Assembly (NCBI GenBank): GCA_934565415.1
Contig: CAKTHQ010000017.1
Location: 1-43,927, forward strand
DNA: 43,927 bases
From: an uncultured Oscillospiraceae bacterium
GTDB taxonomy: Bacteria > Bacillota > Clostridia > Oscillospirales > Oscillospiraceae
Reading direction: 5' to 3'
The position numbers were made by a program, and so were the translations under genes. Shown here piece by piece: positions 12,696 to 20,627 of this stretch (its first letter is position 1; every line of letters starts with the position of its first letter). The notes under the pieces were generated by a model, which was given only the letters and a program-made list of their open reading frames with translations, did not search any database and was not told the origin of the DNA.

Positions 12696-14183
12696 TTACC
12701 ACTTAATGAACTTCCGAGTAGCAACAGTCAGAGAAACAATGTATATAGCAACAACCATATAACGAATCTTAACGGCTACATCATCCCAGGAAGAAAGATC
12801 AATCTCAACCTCATAAAGTTTCCCCAAAAAGGATGTAGCAAACGTAAATTTAGGAGCTTCCGGGTCAGCACAAAGAGCTTCCATCATGTCATGTAAATCA
12901 AAAGGAATGCAAAAGGGAAAGAAGTTCCGGAGTCCTGGAAGCATCATTCCATCGAAAGTAGGTGCAGCATCAGACGGCGGGTCTGTAGGAGTATCCGGCG
13001 AGGTCGTGGGCTTCGTCGCCTCAGATGGTTTCGGTTCCGGCTGGGGCTGTTCGGTTGGCGTTGGCTCTGGGGCTTCAGTGGGTTTAGGCTCTGGAACTGT
13101 CTGGGTTTTATGGAGCAGATCATACAACTCCTTTAACAAAGCTTCCGGGTCTATTTTTGAAGCATCATAACCAGTTAAATCTTTAAGAATAGCAATCATG
13201 CCCATGAGACCCCAGAACATAGGATCCTTGAAACCGGCTAGAATGCTATCCTTAGTAGGAGTAGAAGGCTCGCTAGGGTCTGTAGGATCGGTAGGGTTTG
13301 GAGCCGGAGAAGAGGGTTGAGCAAAGGCTAGATCGGTAACTTCTTTACCTGTTATCTTTGGGTTTTTCTTGAAAATGCTTTTATAACCTTCAACGCCAAT
13401 GAATTCAAAAGAAGCATCCTGAACATCGGTAAAGATATACGCACAAATGGTTGCCAAATAAGTTTTCCCATTGTAAATATGATGAGACGCAAAATATAGT
13501 TTATTTCCAACAAAATAGGAAGTAAAATCAACAAATTTAGTAGAAAACATAAATATATGACCGGAATCCAAACTAGTTTTACCAGAGGGATCAACAACGT
13601 AAACACCAAATTTAGCCTCATAGCTTTCCTTAAAATAAGGTGCAAGTTGAAAAACGCCCTTAGATGTAGAAACAGAAATAGGGTAGGTACCTTTGGCGAA
13701 CAAATCAGCGGAATAATAATTGAGGTTAGAGGCAGACGAGGAATCAGCAAAAGACGGGATACCAATCGGAACACCGAGAGGGACAGAGCCGACCAAGGAA
13801 CCCTCTGTAGACCCCTCCGGAGTCCGAAACGTAGAATTAATATACGGAAGAATTGATTGAAAAGCATCTTTAACCCCCTGAACCAAGGCAAGAGAGCCAT
13901 CTACAACATACTTGGAAGCCACCTCAGAGCAGGCCTTGAGCCCATTGACTGACGAATTAAGGAAACTGGTAACAGCCGTAACAGCGCCCTGATTGGTGGC
14001 AAACGTAACGCCAGCCCAGGAACAAAACAACAGACCGATAGCAAGAGTTGCATCATCAACACCGGCAAGAGCATAAGCCGGTTGTACCAGCGCCGGAGCC
14101 AGGCACAGACAGACGGTAGCCAGGGCAAGGAAGCAGCATAGTAGCCGCCGGAAGAGGGGAGAAGCAAAAAACCGTGAAATCAT
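12696..14183 (-). CDS. Phage adsorption (pIII-like) protein, element 2
   Basis: This 495-residue protein has a signal peptide (about residues 1-38, ending PAYA) and then an N-terminal region of about 240 residues that is nearly the same as that of the element 1 protein (for example GSTEGSLVGSVP, FKESYEAKFGVYVVDPSGKT, SGHIFMFSTKF). The second half differs: Pro/Thr/Glu linkers (EPKPTEAPEPTPTEQPQPE), a short cysteine-containing domain (CIPFDLHDMMEALC) and a C-terminal membrane helix (YMVVAIYIVSLTVA) with a basic end. The start at ATG 14183 follows GAGG. It probably binds the same host receptor as the element 1 protein. Confidence 0.8.
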   Translation of the reverse strand: MISRFFASPLFRRLLCCFLALATVCLCLAPALVQPAYALAGVDDATLAIGLLFCSWAGVTFATNQGAVTAVTSFLNSSVNGLKACSEVASKYVVDGSLALVQGVKDAFQSILPYINSTFRTPEGSTEGSLVGSVPLGVPIGIPSFADSSSASNLNYYSADLFAKGTYPISVSTSKGVFQLAPYFKESYEAKFGVYVVDPSGKTSLDSGHIFMFSTKFVDFTSYFVGNKLYFASHHIYNGKTYLATICAYIFTDVQDASFEFIGVEGYKSIFKKNPKITGKEVTDLAFAQPSSPAPNPTDPTDPSEPSTPTKDSILAGFKDPMFWGLMGMIAILKDLTGYDASKIDPEALLKELYDLLHKTQTVPEPKPTEAPEPTPTEQPQPEPKPSEATKPTTSPDTPTDPPSDAAPTFDGMMLPGLRNFFPFCIPFDLHDMMEALCADPEAPKFTFATSFLGKLYEVEIDLSSWDDVAVKIRYMVVAIYIVSLTVATRKFIKW

Positions 14184-14558
14184 AACTTTTTACCTCAAAA
14201 TGTAGCATAAGTAAAATCTTATAAGTACAGAAGTGTACCCAAACAAAAGGATGCAATCAAACAGGAATGAAAAGTTGCGGGAATGGGCAGAAATTGAAAG
14301 AAAGTTAGGGAAAACAGGAACATGAAAAAGTCAACGCAACAAAAGTGCAGGTTTTAGCAAACCTATACCTGCCAAAAATCCAATTGACAAGGCTTTGAAA
14401 ATGCGGTAAGCTAGACAAGAAATCTTTAGAAAGGAAAATATCAAAAATACGTTTATTATGGCCCAAAAGGGTACCAAAATCCTTAAAAAGGGAAATAGGA
14501 AGGAAACGTGGTTTAGCTGCGATTCTTGCTAGGGGAAGCCCCTGGGCACCCATAAAGT
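14184..14558. other. Noncoding right end of element 2
   Basis: This stretch holds the minus-strand promoter of the adsorption operon (TTGATT 14260-14255, 17-bp spacer, TACACT 14237-14232), a second partial att arm ACGCAACAAAA (14334-14344), a GCAGGT/ACCTGC hairpin (about 14347-14371), and the outward plus-strand promoter at 14384. Only very short frames are present, such as 24 codons at 14457-14531, which shares a TKI(L/F)(K/R)K-like beginning with a frame at 7036 in element 1. Confidence 0.55.
14384..14412 (+). promoter_or_regulatory. Outward promoter at the right end of element 2
   Basis: TTGACA (14384-14389), a 17-bp spacer and TAAGCT (14407-14412) point across the attachment site toward the xer gene. 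The 19-nt sequence AAATCTTTAGAAAGGAAAA (14420-14438) follows, identical to that after the element 1 promoter. It may drive a small RNA or add transcription to xer. Confidence 0.6.
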
Positions 14559-14590
14559 GAACGCAACAAAATAAAAATTTTGTTGCGTTC
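14559..14590. other. Perfect dif-like palindrome beside xer (prophage/chromosome junction)
   Basis: GAACGCAACAAAAT (14559-14572) and its exact complement (14577-14590) flank AAAA. Read as a Xer site this is 11-6-11: ACGCAACAAAA, TAAAAA, TTTTGTTGCGT (14561-14588). The sequence does not match the usual E. coli or B. subtilis dif, but the geometry does. It lies 34 bp upstream of a Xer-type recombinase gene, like the atypical difSL-xerS arrangement of streptococci. The left half would come from the phage and the right half from the chromosome. Confidence 0.75.
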
Positions 14591-14623
14591 TAAATATAAT
14601 AAACAATTTGATTTACTAGCCCT

Positions 14624-15622
14624 ATGCATCGCTATCAAGACTGTCCGCAAGTTCTGCGGGATTTTTTAACTTACCACGAAAATATCAAAGGTCAATCGCC
14701 GCTTACGATCCAGGAATACTATCTGGACCTGCGGATGTTTCTACGGTTCATCAAATTGATGCGCTCGGAAATGTCAATCACCACGGATTTGGAAACCATT
14801 GACATCCGGGACATTGATTTGGACTTCGTGGCCGGTATCACGACCTCGGATGTGTTTGACTTCCTCTCCTATCTGGCCAATGACCGGGTGGCGCGGCCGG
14901 ATATGGCTGTGCCGGAGCATGGAATTGAGGCGGCTTCCCGGGCGCGGAAGCTTTCTGCAATTAAATCCTTCTATAAGTATCTTACCGTAAGGACGAAGCA
15001 GCTGAATGAGAATCCGGTTGCGGATCTGGAATACCCCAAATTGCGGAAAAGTTTGCCGAAATACCTGACTTTAGAGGAATCTTCCGCACTTTTACAGGCT
15101 GTTTCTGGGCAAAATGCCAAGCGGGACTATGCGATATTGATGCTGTTCCTCAACTGTGGCATCCGTCGCAGTGAACTTGTGGGGCTGAATCTGACGGATG
15201 TATACGAGGATCGAATCCGTGTAGTCGGTAAAGGCAATAAGGAGCGCTTTGTCTACTTTGGTACCGCCTGCCGGAAAGCACTGGACGATTATATGGAAGA
15301 ACGAAAGAAAAAAGAGCTTTCGGACAATCGGGCTCTGTTTGGCTCCAGAGACAACAACCGAATCAGCGTGACCGCAGTCCACCGGCTGGTAAAAAAAGCA
15401 CTGCTGCAGGCTGGGCTGGACTCTACCCAATTTTCTGCCCATAAGCTGAGACATACGGCAGCCACCATGATGCTGGCCGGCGGCGTGGATGTGAAAACGG
15501 TACAGGAAGTACTGGGCCACGAGAATCTGAACACGACCCAGATCTATACCCACATCGAAAATACGGAGCTGAAAATCGCCGCAGAGGCAAATCCCCTTTC
15601 CAAACTTGACTTTTCCAAATAA
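14624..15622 (+). CDS. xerC: Xer-type tyrosine recombinase
   Basis: This 332-residue site-specific recombinase has an N-terminal SAM-like DNA-binding domain (about 8-125) and a catalytic domain from about 145. The active-site set is complete: Arg181 (CGIRRSEL), Lys in GKGNKERF (203-209), His273 and Arg276 (HKLRHT), His299 (LGHE) and nucleophile Tyr308 (QIYTHI). It probably resolves chromosome dimers at the palindrome just upstream, and catalyses integration of the two phages there. It lies outside the right junction, so it reads as a host gene rather than a phage integrase. There is no good ribosome binding site before ATG 14624. The symbol is by family; it may be an atypical single Xer. Confidence 0.8.
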   Translation: MHRYQDCPQVLRDFLTYHENIKGQSPLTIQEYYLDLRMFLRFIKLMRSEMSITTDLETIDIRDIDLDFVAGITTSDVFDFLSYLANDRVARPDMAVPEHGIEAASRARKLSAIKSFYKYLTVRTKQLNENPVADLEYPKLRKSLPKYLTLEESSALLQAVSGQNAKRDYAILMLFLNCGIRRSELVGLNLTDVYEDRIRVVGKGNKERFVYFGTACRKALDDYMEERKKKELSDNRALFGSRDNNRISVTAVHRLVKKALLQAGLDSTQFSAHKLRHTAATMMLAGGVDVKTVQEVLGHENLNTTQIYTHIENTELKIAAEANPLSKLDFSK

Positions 15623-15685
15623 ATTCGTTAAAATTCAAGTTGCAACTGATCATTGACAGAATTTTAGAGAAAACGGTGAGAATCT

Positions 15686-16180
15686 ATGTCCATTGGAGAA
15701 CGGATCACTTTCCTGCGCACTGCTGCTTCCCTCTCCCAGGGGCAGCTTGCGGACAGGATGGGAGTTTCCCGTCAGGCTGTCAGCAAATGGGAAAATGACC
15801 TTTCCTGCCCGGACCCCCTGCGGCTGATTCAATTGGCGGATGCTTTGGGTGCGGATGTGGAATATCTTGCCTCCGGAGTAGTCCACTCCCCTCCTGCCCC
15901 ACCGGAACCTATCGTGATCCGACAGGTGGAGGAACGACCTGTTTACGTAGAGAAAGTCGTTGAAAAGCCTGTTTATATCGAAAAGCCCTCTGCGCCCCCT
16001 CAGCCGAAGGTCGTTACGGTGACCAAGGAGGTGCCGGTTGAGCGAGTGGTAGAAAAGGTCGTTGAAAAGCCTGTTGTCAAAAAGGTCCTGCGGGTCAAGT
16101 ATCGGACCAATCCGCTGGATATTGTTTTGGCGGGCACCGCGGGGCTGATCATAGGCTTTTTGATTGGGCTACTGTTCTAG
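15686..16180 (+). CDS. XRE regulator with membrane anchor
   Basis: This 164-residue protein has an N-terminal XRE helix-turn-helix (about 5-60, SQGQLADRMGVSRQAVSKWE). A middle region of repeated VEKPVYIEK/VVEKPV motifs (about 75-135) follows, then a C-terminal membrane helix (LAGTAGLIIGFLIGLLF). A membrane-tethered DNA-binding protein is implied. GGTGAG lies before ATG 15686. It is 63 bp after xer, in the same direction, and may share its transcript. Function is unknown. Confidence 0.75.
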   Translation: MSIGERITFLRTAASLSQGQLADRMGVSRQAVSKWENDLSCPDPLRLIQLADALGADVEYLASGVVHSPPAPPEPIVIRQVEERPVYVEKVVEKPVYIEKPSAPPQPKVVTVTKEVPVERVVEKVVEKPVVKKVLRVKYRTNPLDIVLAGTAGLIIGFLIGLLF

Positions 16181-16195
16181 TTTCATTAAGAATAG

Positions 16196-16230
16196 GGAGC
16201 CAGGTCTGTATTGGCCTAGCTCCTTGTTTG
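16196..16230. terminator. Terminator between convergent genes
   Basis: GGAGC (16197-16201) with GCTCC near 16219-16223 and a T-rich right flank separates the plus-strand XRE gene from the minus-strand anti-sigma gene. Confidence 0.55.
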
Positions 16231-16232
16231 AA

Positions 16233-17255
16233 CTATTGAGAAACTCTGCGGAATACGATGTCTCCAATCGGTTCTTTCTCCCAATCGTAGTAGCGAATTG
16301 TCAGCAGATCCGATAGACTTCCTTGGCACATTTGGGCTTCAAAATACCAATTCCCATCGTCTCCTAATACAGAACCGCCGCCTTCTCCGTAAGTCAGGCC
16401 GTCTACATCTATTTTCATAATGTTATAGTAGGCATCCTGATCGGTGACCGTTTCCGGCATCCGAAGATTATACCCCAATGCGGACTTGGTAATATGCAAC
16501 TCCCCTACGGTCAATCCGGGAATGGCATCCGGCACTTCTGCTCGGTAAACTATTTCCTCTGCCGTTGCTGGAGCCATTGTTAAAGTAAAAGGCAAGTCGA
16601 TGCGCTGAACATCGTCTGTCCCTGCTTCCAAAGCATACACTCGACAAACCGCTTCCAGATTGGCCCCGGATATGGTTTTATTCGCCTGTGTCAGAATAAC
16701 CATTTCGCTGTCGGAGAGGCTTTGCATTCTCTGGGAGCCGTTGCCAGCCGCTTTTCCGCCTATGGTTTTGATACTGGCACCCACCAAAAGCAACTTTTTC
16801 CCCTGGGCCTGGGCATACTCTCCCAATGTTTGGTCCCCGGCAAGACCAATTTCCATGACAGAGTCATCCGGTCCAACATAGGTAGGCGCAATGATATACT
16901 GATCTCCACCGGAAATCGTTACAGTCGCCATCACAGTTGCGTTGTCACTCAAAGACTCCGTAATTGCGCAGCTCCAGCCTGTGGATGCTTCTGTTGCCAC
17001 AGTTTCCGTCTGTACAAATGGCAATGCTTCTTCCGGAAGCTCTCTTGTTTGTGTCCGAAACAGCTCTCGGAGCCCATAGAGATTGGCCGCATAGGCTGTC
17101 ACCGCAAGGGCAAAAACAAGGCAGGCGGCCAGCGCTACAACAATCAACCGACGGTAGGAATGCCCGGAGGCTTTTGAAATAGAATCGAACTCTCCCTCGT
17201 GGATGAATTTGGGATGAATGCAGCTAAGTGCCCGCATGAGTGTATGATCTTTCAT
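16233..17255 (-). CDS. Probable membrane anti-sigma factor (DUF4179-like)
   Basis: This 340-residue protein has a short cytoplasmic N-terminus (about 1-36), one membrane helix (37-57, LIVVALAACLVFALAVTAYA) and a large extracytoplasmic beta-rich domain. It overlaps the upstream sigma factor gene by 4 bp (ATGA), the usual sigma/anti-sigma pairing. It would hold the sigma factor inactive until an envelope signal arrives. There is no zinc-finger motif in the N-terminus, so it is not a ZAS-type anti-sigma. Confidence 0.7.
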   Translation of the reverse strand: MKDHTLMRALSCIHPKFIHEGEFDSISKASGHSYRRLIVVALAACLVFALAVTAYAANLYGLRELFRTQTRELPEEALPFVQTETVATEASTGWSCAITESLSDNATVMATVTISGGDQYIIAPTYVGPDDSVMEIGLAGDQTLGEYAQAQGKKLLLVGASIKTIGGKAAGNGSQRMQSLSDSEMVILTQANKTISGANLEAVCRVYALEAGTDDVQRIDLPFTLTMAPATAEEIVYRAEVPDAIPGLTVGELHITKSALGYNLRMPETVTDQDAYYNIMKIDVDGLTYGEGGGSVLGDDGNWYFEAQMCQGSLSDLLTIRYYDWEKEPIGDIVFRRVSQ

Positions 17256-17806
17256 ATCAGAATTCCCTCCTGTTTTAAGTAATCCCCCAGCTTTTTTCGG
17301 GTACGCAGCAGCTGCATTTTTACTTTACTCTGCGTCAGCCCATAGCGCTTTGCAATGGCGGGGATGGAATCGGCATACCAGTACCGGCGGATAAAAACAA
17401 GCCGCTGTTCCTTTGGCAAGTTTTCCAAAAAAGCATTCAGCACACGCACGATTTCCCGGTTGTCGGACATTTGCTCCTGAGTTAGGTCTGGAGCGCAAGC
17501 CTGCAGTTCTTCTGAAATGGTAACGATTTCAGCCTTCCGTTTTTCTGCCTGATTCCAGTTCAGCCGATTTAGAGATAGGTTTCTGCAAATCGCCGCAATG
17601 TAGGCAAAGAAATACTGTGGCTGTGCTTTGGGAATGGAATTCCAGGTTTTTAGATAAGTATCGTTGACCATTTCCTCTGCATCCTCCAGATTTTGGAGAA
17701 TGCGATGAGACAGTCCCCGCAGCTTCCTACCATAGGAAGCATCTGTAGCAGAAACAGCATCCTCGCTCCGGTTCCAAAACAATTCGATGATTTGATCGTC
17801 TGTCAC
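17252..17806 (-). CDS. Sigma-70 family (ECF-type) RNA polymerase sigma factor
   Basis: This 184-residue sigma factor has region 2 (about 10-75, including AEEMVNDTYLKTWNSIP) and region 4 (about 120-178, PKEQRLVFIRRYWYADSIPAIAKRYGLTQSKVKMQL). The GTG start at 17806 follows AAGGAAGG. It is cotranscribed with the anti-sigma gene at 16233. The trigger and target promoters are unknown; no self-promoter motif was recognised. Confidence 0.85.
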   Translation of the reverse strand: MTDDQIIELFWNRSEDAVSATDASYGRKLRGLSHRILQNLEDAEEMVNDTYLKTWNSIPKAQPQYFFAYIAAICRNLSLNRLNWNQAEKRKAEIVTISEELQACAPDLTQEQMSDNREIVRVLNAFLENLPKEQRLVFIRRYWYADSIPAIAKRYGLTQSKVKMQLLRTRKKLGDYLKQEGILI

Positions 17807-17907
17807 GATTACACCTTCCTTTTCTTTTTTGTGGGCCCTTCACTATGGTAGACAGTATTGGGAGGAGAATGGTCACACTCTATCCGAAAAAATTTTAGTT
17901 TTTTAAA

Positions 17908-17940
17908 AATGCCTCGGACAAAGAGCGTCCGGGGCATTTC
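17908..17940 (-). terminator. Terminator of radA
   Basis: GCCCCGGAC and GTCCGAGGC on the minus strand form a stem followed by TTTTT, directly after the radA stop. Confidence 0.8.
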
Positions 17941-17946
17941 GTAGTT

Positions 17947-19308
17947 TTATAACGCAATTTCTATGGCTTCCCGCAGATTTCTCACGCGGTAAACCGTCAG
18001 TTCTCTGGGAATTTCCAGCTTTTCGGAGCCGCCCTTGGGGATGATACACTTTTTGAATCCCAGGCGGGCCACCTCTCCTAGCCGCTGATTCAGGTGGGAA
18101 ACGGAACGGATCTCCCCTGTCAGGCCAACTTCTCCGATGGCGACCAGATCGTCGGCAATGGGCTGATCCCGATAGGAGGAGGCTACCGCCAGAGCTACCG
18201 GCAAGTCGGCACCGGGTTCATCCAGACGCAGGCCACCGATGACATTGAGGTAGGCATCAAAGGCCCCCAGCTTCAGCCCTGCCCGTTTTTCGGCCACCGC
18301 AAGCAAGAGCATCATGCGGTTAAAATCGAATCCATCCGACGCCCGGCGCGGGACATTTGCCATGGTTTTGGCTACTAAGGCCTGGACCTCGGCCAAAACC
18401 GACCGGGTACCCTCCATAACGCAGGCCACGCAGGTACCGCTGGCCCCTTCCGGGCGGCCTTCCAGCAGCATCTGGGAAGGATTGGGTACTTCTTCCAGTC
18501 CGCTCTCCATCATTTCAAATACGCCAATTTCGTTGGTGGAACCGAAACGGTTTTTTGCTGCCCGGAGAAGCCGGTAGGATGAATTGGGGTCTCCTTCAAA
18601 GTAAAGCACACAGTCAACCATGTGCTCCAGTACCTTTGGGCCCGCAATGTTGCCATCTTTATTGATATGCCCGACCACAAACACCGTGATCCCCTGGGAT
18701 TTGCTTAGCTGCATCATGGTCATAGTGCAGTCCTTTACCTGGGAGACACTTCCGGGAGAGGAATCGTTTTCTTCCCGGTACAGCGTTTGAATGGAGTCGA
18801 TCATCAGAATATCAGGCTTTAGCTCCTCAACCGCCTCCAAAATGTCAGATAGCCTGGTCTCCGATAGGATATACAGGCTTTCCGGTTCGACCCCCAGCCG
18901 CTGGGCACGAAGCTTTAGCTGGCGTTCGCTTTCCTCGCCAGAGACATAGAGTACACTGCGTCCGGCGCAGAGGCTATTGCATATCTGCAGCAGCAGGGTG
19001 GATTTGCCAATGCCGGGAGCGCCGCCAACCAGCACCAGGGAGCCTGCCACGGCACCGCCGCCCAAAACCCGGTCCAGCTCCCCCATACCGGTAGAGAAGC
19101 GGATCTCCCCTTCCGTATCCACCTCTCGGATCCGCTGGGGCCTCCGGCTTTGGCCTACGGGGCTAGGTTTCGCTTTTCCGGTAGCCACTGGCTTTTCGAT
19201 ATGCTCTTCAAAGGTATTCCAAGCGCCGCAGGCCGGGCATCTGCCCTGCCATTTGGGGCTTTCGTTTCCACAATTGGTGCAGAAAAAAACGGTTTTTGCT
19301 TTTGCCAT
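17947..19308 (-). CDS. radA: DNA repair/recombination protein RadA (Sms)
   Basis: This 453-residue branch-migration helicase acts in homologous recombination. It has an N-terminal zinc finger with Cys10, Cys13, Cys24 and Cys27, a RecA-like ATPase core with Walker A GGAPGIGKST (about 95-104), the RadA-specific KNRFG motif (about 252), and a C-terminal Lon-protease-like domain (GLRLDEPGADLPVALAVASS). Length is standard for the family. In many Firmicutes radA sits near stress or spore genes; here it neighbours a cwlD-like gene. Confidence 0.95.
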   Translation of the reverse strand: MAKAKTVFFCTNCGNESPKWQGRCPACGAWNTFEEHIEKPVATGKAKPSPVGQSRRPQRIREVDTEGEIRFSTGMGELDRVLGGGAVAGSLVLVGGAPGIGKSTLLLQICNSLCAGRSVLYVSGEESERQLKLRAQRLGVEPESLYILSETRLSDILEAVEELKPDILMIDSIQTLYREENDSSPGSVSQVKDCTMTMMQLSKSQGITVFVVGHINKDGNIAGPKVLEHMVDCVLYFEGDPNSSYRLLRAAKNRFGSTNEIGVFEMMESGLEEVPNPSQMLLEGRPEGASGTCVACVMEGTRSVLAEVQALVAKTMANVPRRASDGFDFNRMMLLLAVAEKRAGLKLGAFDAYLNVIGGLRLDEPGADLPVALAVASSYRDQPIADDLVAIGEVGLTGEIRSVSHLNQRLGEVARLGFKKCIIPKGGSEKLEIPRELTVYRVRNLREAIEIAL

Positions 19309-19362
19309 TGCTTTTTCCTCGTTTTTCTTTTTTCCCCATTATACCAGGGGCCCATTGGTCCG

Positions 19363-20064
19363 TCAAGAAAGATTCGAGGCCGCAGAGGCGCCGATCACGC
19401 ATACCAGCTTCTTTTGATATTCCGCCTGTCGCAAAAGGGCCTCCTCCTGAGGGTTGGAGAGAAATCCGCATTCCACCAGGACCCCGCATCCGCTTCTTTT
19501 TTCCAGCAGATAGATGCCTTTTCCGGGTTTTATTTTCCGCTTGCTGCCTGGATTCAGCGCAGATACGAGATTCTGCTGCAAGAGGCCCGCCAATTGCTTG
19601 CTATCTTCGTTATCAGCGTAAAATACCTGGGCACCGCTGTATTGTCCTTGGGAGAAAAAATTCTGATGAATACTGATCAGGATATTTCCGGGAGATGCGT
19701 TGGAGATACGCACCCGTTCTTTTAAGTCGTCTACCTTTTTCTGAGCAATTGTCTCCCCTTTTCGATAAATGGCCGTGTCTGTTTTCCGAATCATCACCGT
19801 TCGATAGCCCAAAAGCTGCATCAGATCGTCCAGCCGAAGGGCAATATCCAGATTGTATTCGCTTTCCAGCCGTCCCGTACAAGAGGTAGCACCGCCATCT
19901 TCCCCGCCGTGCCCTGCATCGATGATGAATGTATGGGCTCTTTCCACCGGGATTTGTTCTTTTAAAACGGAAATTGCCTTTTCCCCACCCAAAAGTCCTG
20001 CAAATGTCAGCCCGACGATCAGCAGGTAGCACATCAGCAGCCCCGGAAATCCTAATTTTTTCAT
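19363..20064 (-). CDS. cwlD: N-acetylmuramoyl-L-alanine amidase (CwlD-like)
   Basis: This 233-residue amidase 3 protein has a signal anchor (about 5-25). The catalytic domain contains IDAGHGGEDGG (zinc His), an ESEYNLDIALRL segment whose Glu is the second ligand, SIHQNFF (third His ligand; the usual SIHAN/H is varied) and VECGFLSNPQEEALL with the catalytic Glu. ATG 20064 follows GAGGTGG. CwlD acts in making muramic lactam in the spore cortex, consistent with the adjacent cotJ operon. The longer upstream frame has no supporting start. Confidence 0.85.
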   Translation of the reverse strand: MKKLGFPGLLMCYLLIVGLTFAGLLGGEKAISVLKEQIPVERAHTFIIDAGHGGEDGGATSCTGRLESEYNLDIALRLDDLMQLLGYRTVMIRKTDTAIYRKGETIAQKKVDDLKERVRISNASPGNILISIHQNFFSQGQYSGAQVFYADNEDSKQLAGLLQQNLVSALNPGSKRKIKPGKGIYLLEKRSGCGVLVECGFLSNPQEEALLRQAEYQKKLVCVIGASAASNLS

Positions 20065-20178
20065 GGTCACCACCTCACATTGTTTTATGCGCAAAGAGCA
20101 GGCGTCATGCACACCTGGCAAAATCCGGCATAGAATGACCCGGAAACACTTTCCAAACCCTGTAAAGGAGGAATTCAA

Positions 20179-20625
20179 TTGGCTTTTCCGAAGAATACCC
20201 AGAATACTGGCGAAGGCCGCCTTCCGGCAATGGCCCCTCTGGCCAATCCCTATGTTCCCTTTCAAATAGAGCAGCCCGTGCGCTACGAGGCGCGAAAGGG
20301 CCTGGTCCGCGGTACCTTGTATCCCGGCCTGGACCTGCCGCTTATGGGAATCGTCAATAAAAATAACCTTCCCGTAACACCTTTGTCGGAAATCCAGGCC
20401 CTTGGCTTTGCCATTCAGGAGCTGGCCCTGTACCTGGACACCCATCGGGAGGACCGGGAGGCCCTGGAGCTTTACCAGCAATACCAGCAAATGTATGCCG
20501 ATTGCCTGGAAAGATACCAGCAGCAAATTGGCCCTATGAACCACCAAACTCCCACGGATGGCAACGAATATACCTGGCTGGATGATCCCTGGCCCTGGGA
20601 ATACGCCGCAAATAAGGAGGAATAA
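20179..20625 (+). CDS. cotJB: Fused spore coat proteins CotJA-CotJB
   Basis: This 148-residue protein joins two normally separate coat proteins. Residues about 20-65 match CotJA (NPYVPFQIEQP, GTLYPGLDLPL), and about 67-140 match CotJB (IQALGFAIQELALYLDTHRE, DREALELYQQY, ending DPWPWEY). TTG is the probable start at 20179, behind AAAGGAGG. CotJC follows two bases later. These proteins form part of the inner spore coat. No in-frame stop separates the halves, so the fusion is seen directly. Confidence 0.85.
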   Translation: MAFPKNTQNTGEGRLPAMAPLANPYVPFQIEQPVRYEARKGLVRGTLYPGLDLPLMGIVNKNNLPVTPLSEIQALGFAIQELALYLDTHREDREALELYQQYQQMYADCLERYQQQIGPMNHQTPTDGNEYTWLDDPWPWEYAANKEE

Positions 20626-20627
20626 CC

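Larger units (their letters stand above)
7142..14571. mobile_element. Inovirus-like prophage, element 2 (complete)
   Basis: This is a filamentous prophage of about 7.4 kb bounded by two dif-like sites. Minus-strand genes encode an ssDNA-binding-like protein, coiled-coil protein, Rep_trans initiator, small protein, acidic membrane protein, small membrane protein, major coat protein and, from a separate promoter, the adsorption protein, a small membrane protein and Zot. The plus strand carries an XRE repressor with two tiny downstream frames, followed by a 1.25-kb noncoding folded region. There is no integrase inside. Size and gene plan are typical of inoviruses. Confidence 0.85.

Noticed and set aside
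14251..14325. A 24-codon plus-strand frame
   Set aside because: It overlaps the minus-strand promoter of the adsorption operon and has only a poorly spaced AAAGG upstream.
14624..15622. The Xer-type recombinase as a phage integrase
   Set aside because: It lies outside the right junction, the same kind of gene is not between the two elements, and the site beside it is a symmetric dif-like palindrome; a host gene is more likely, though not proven.
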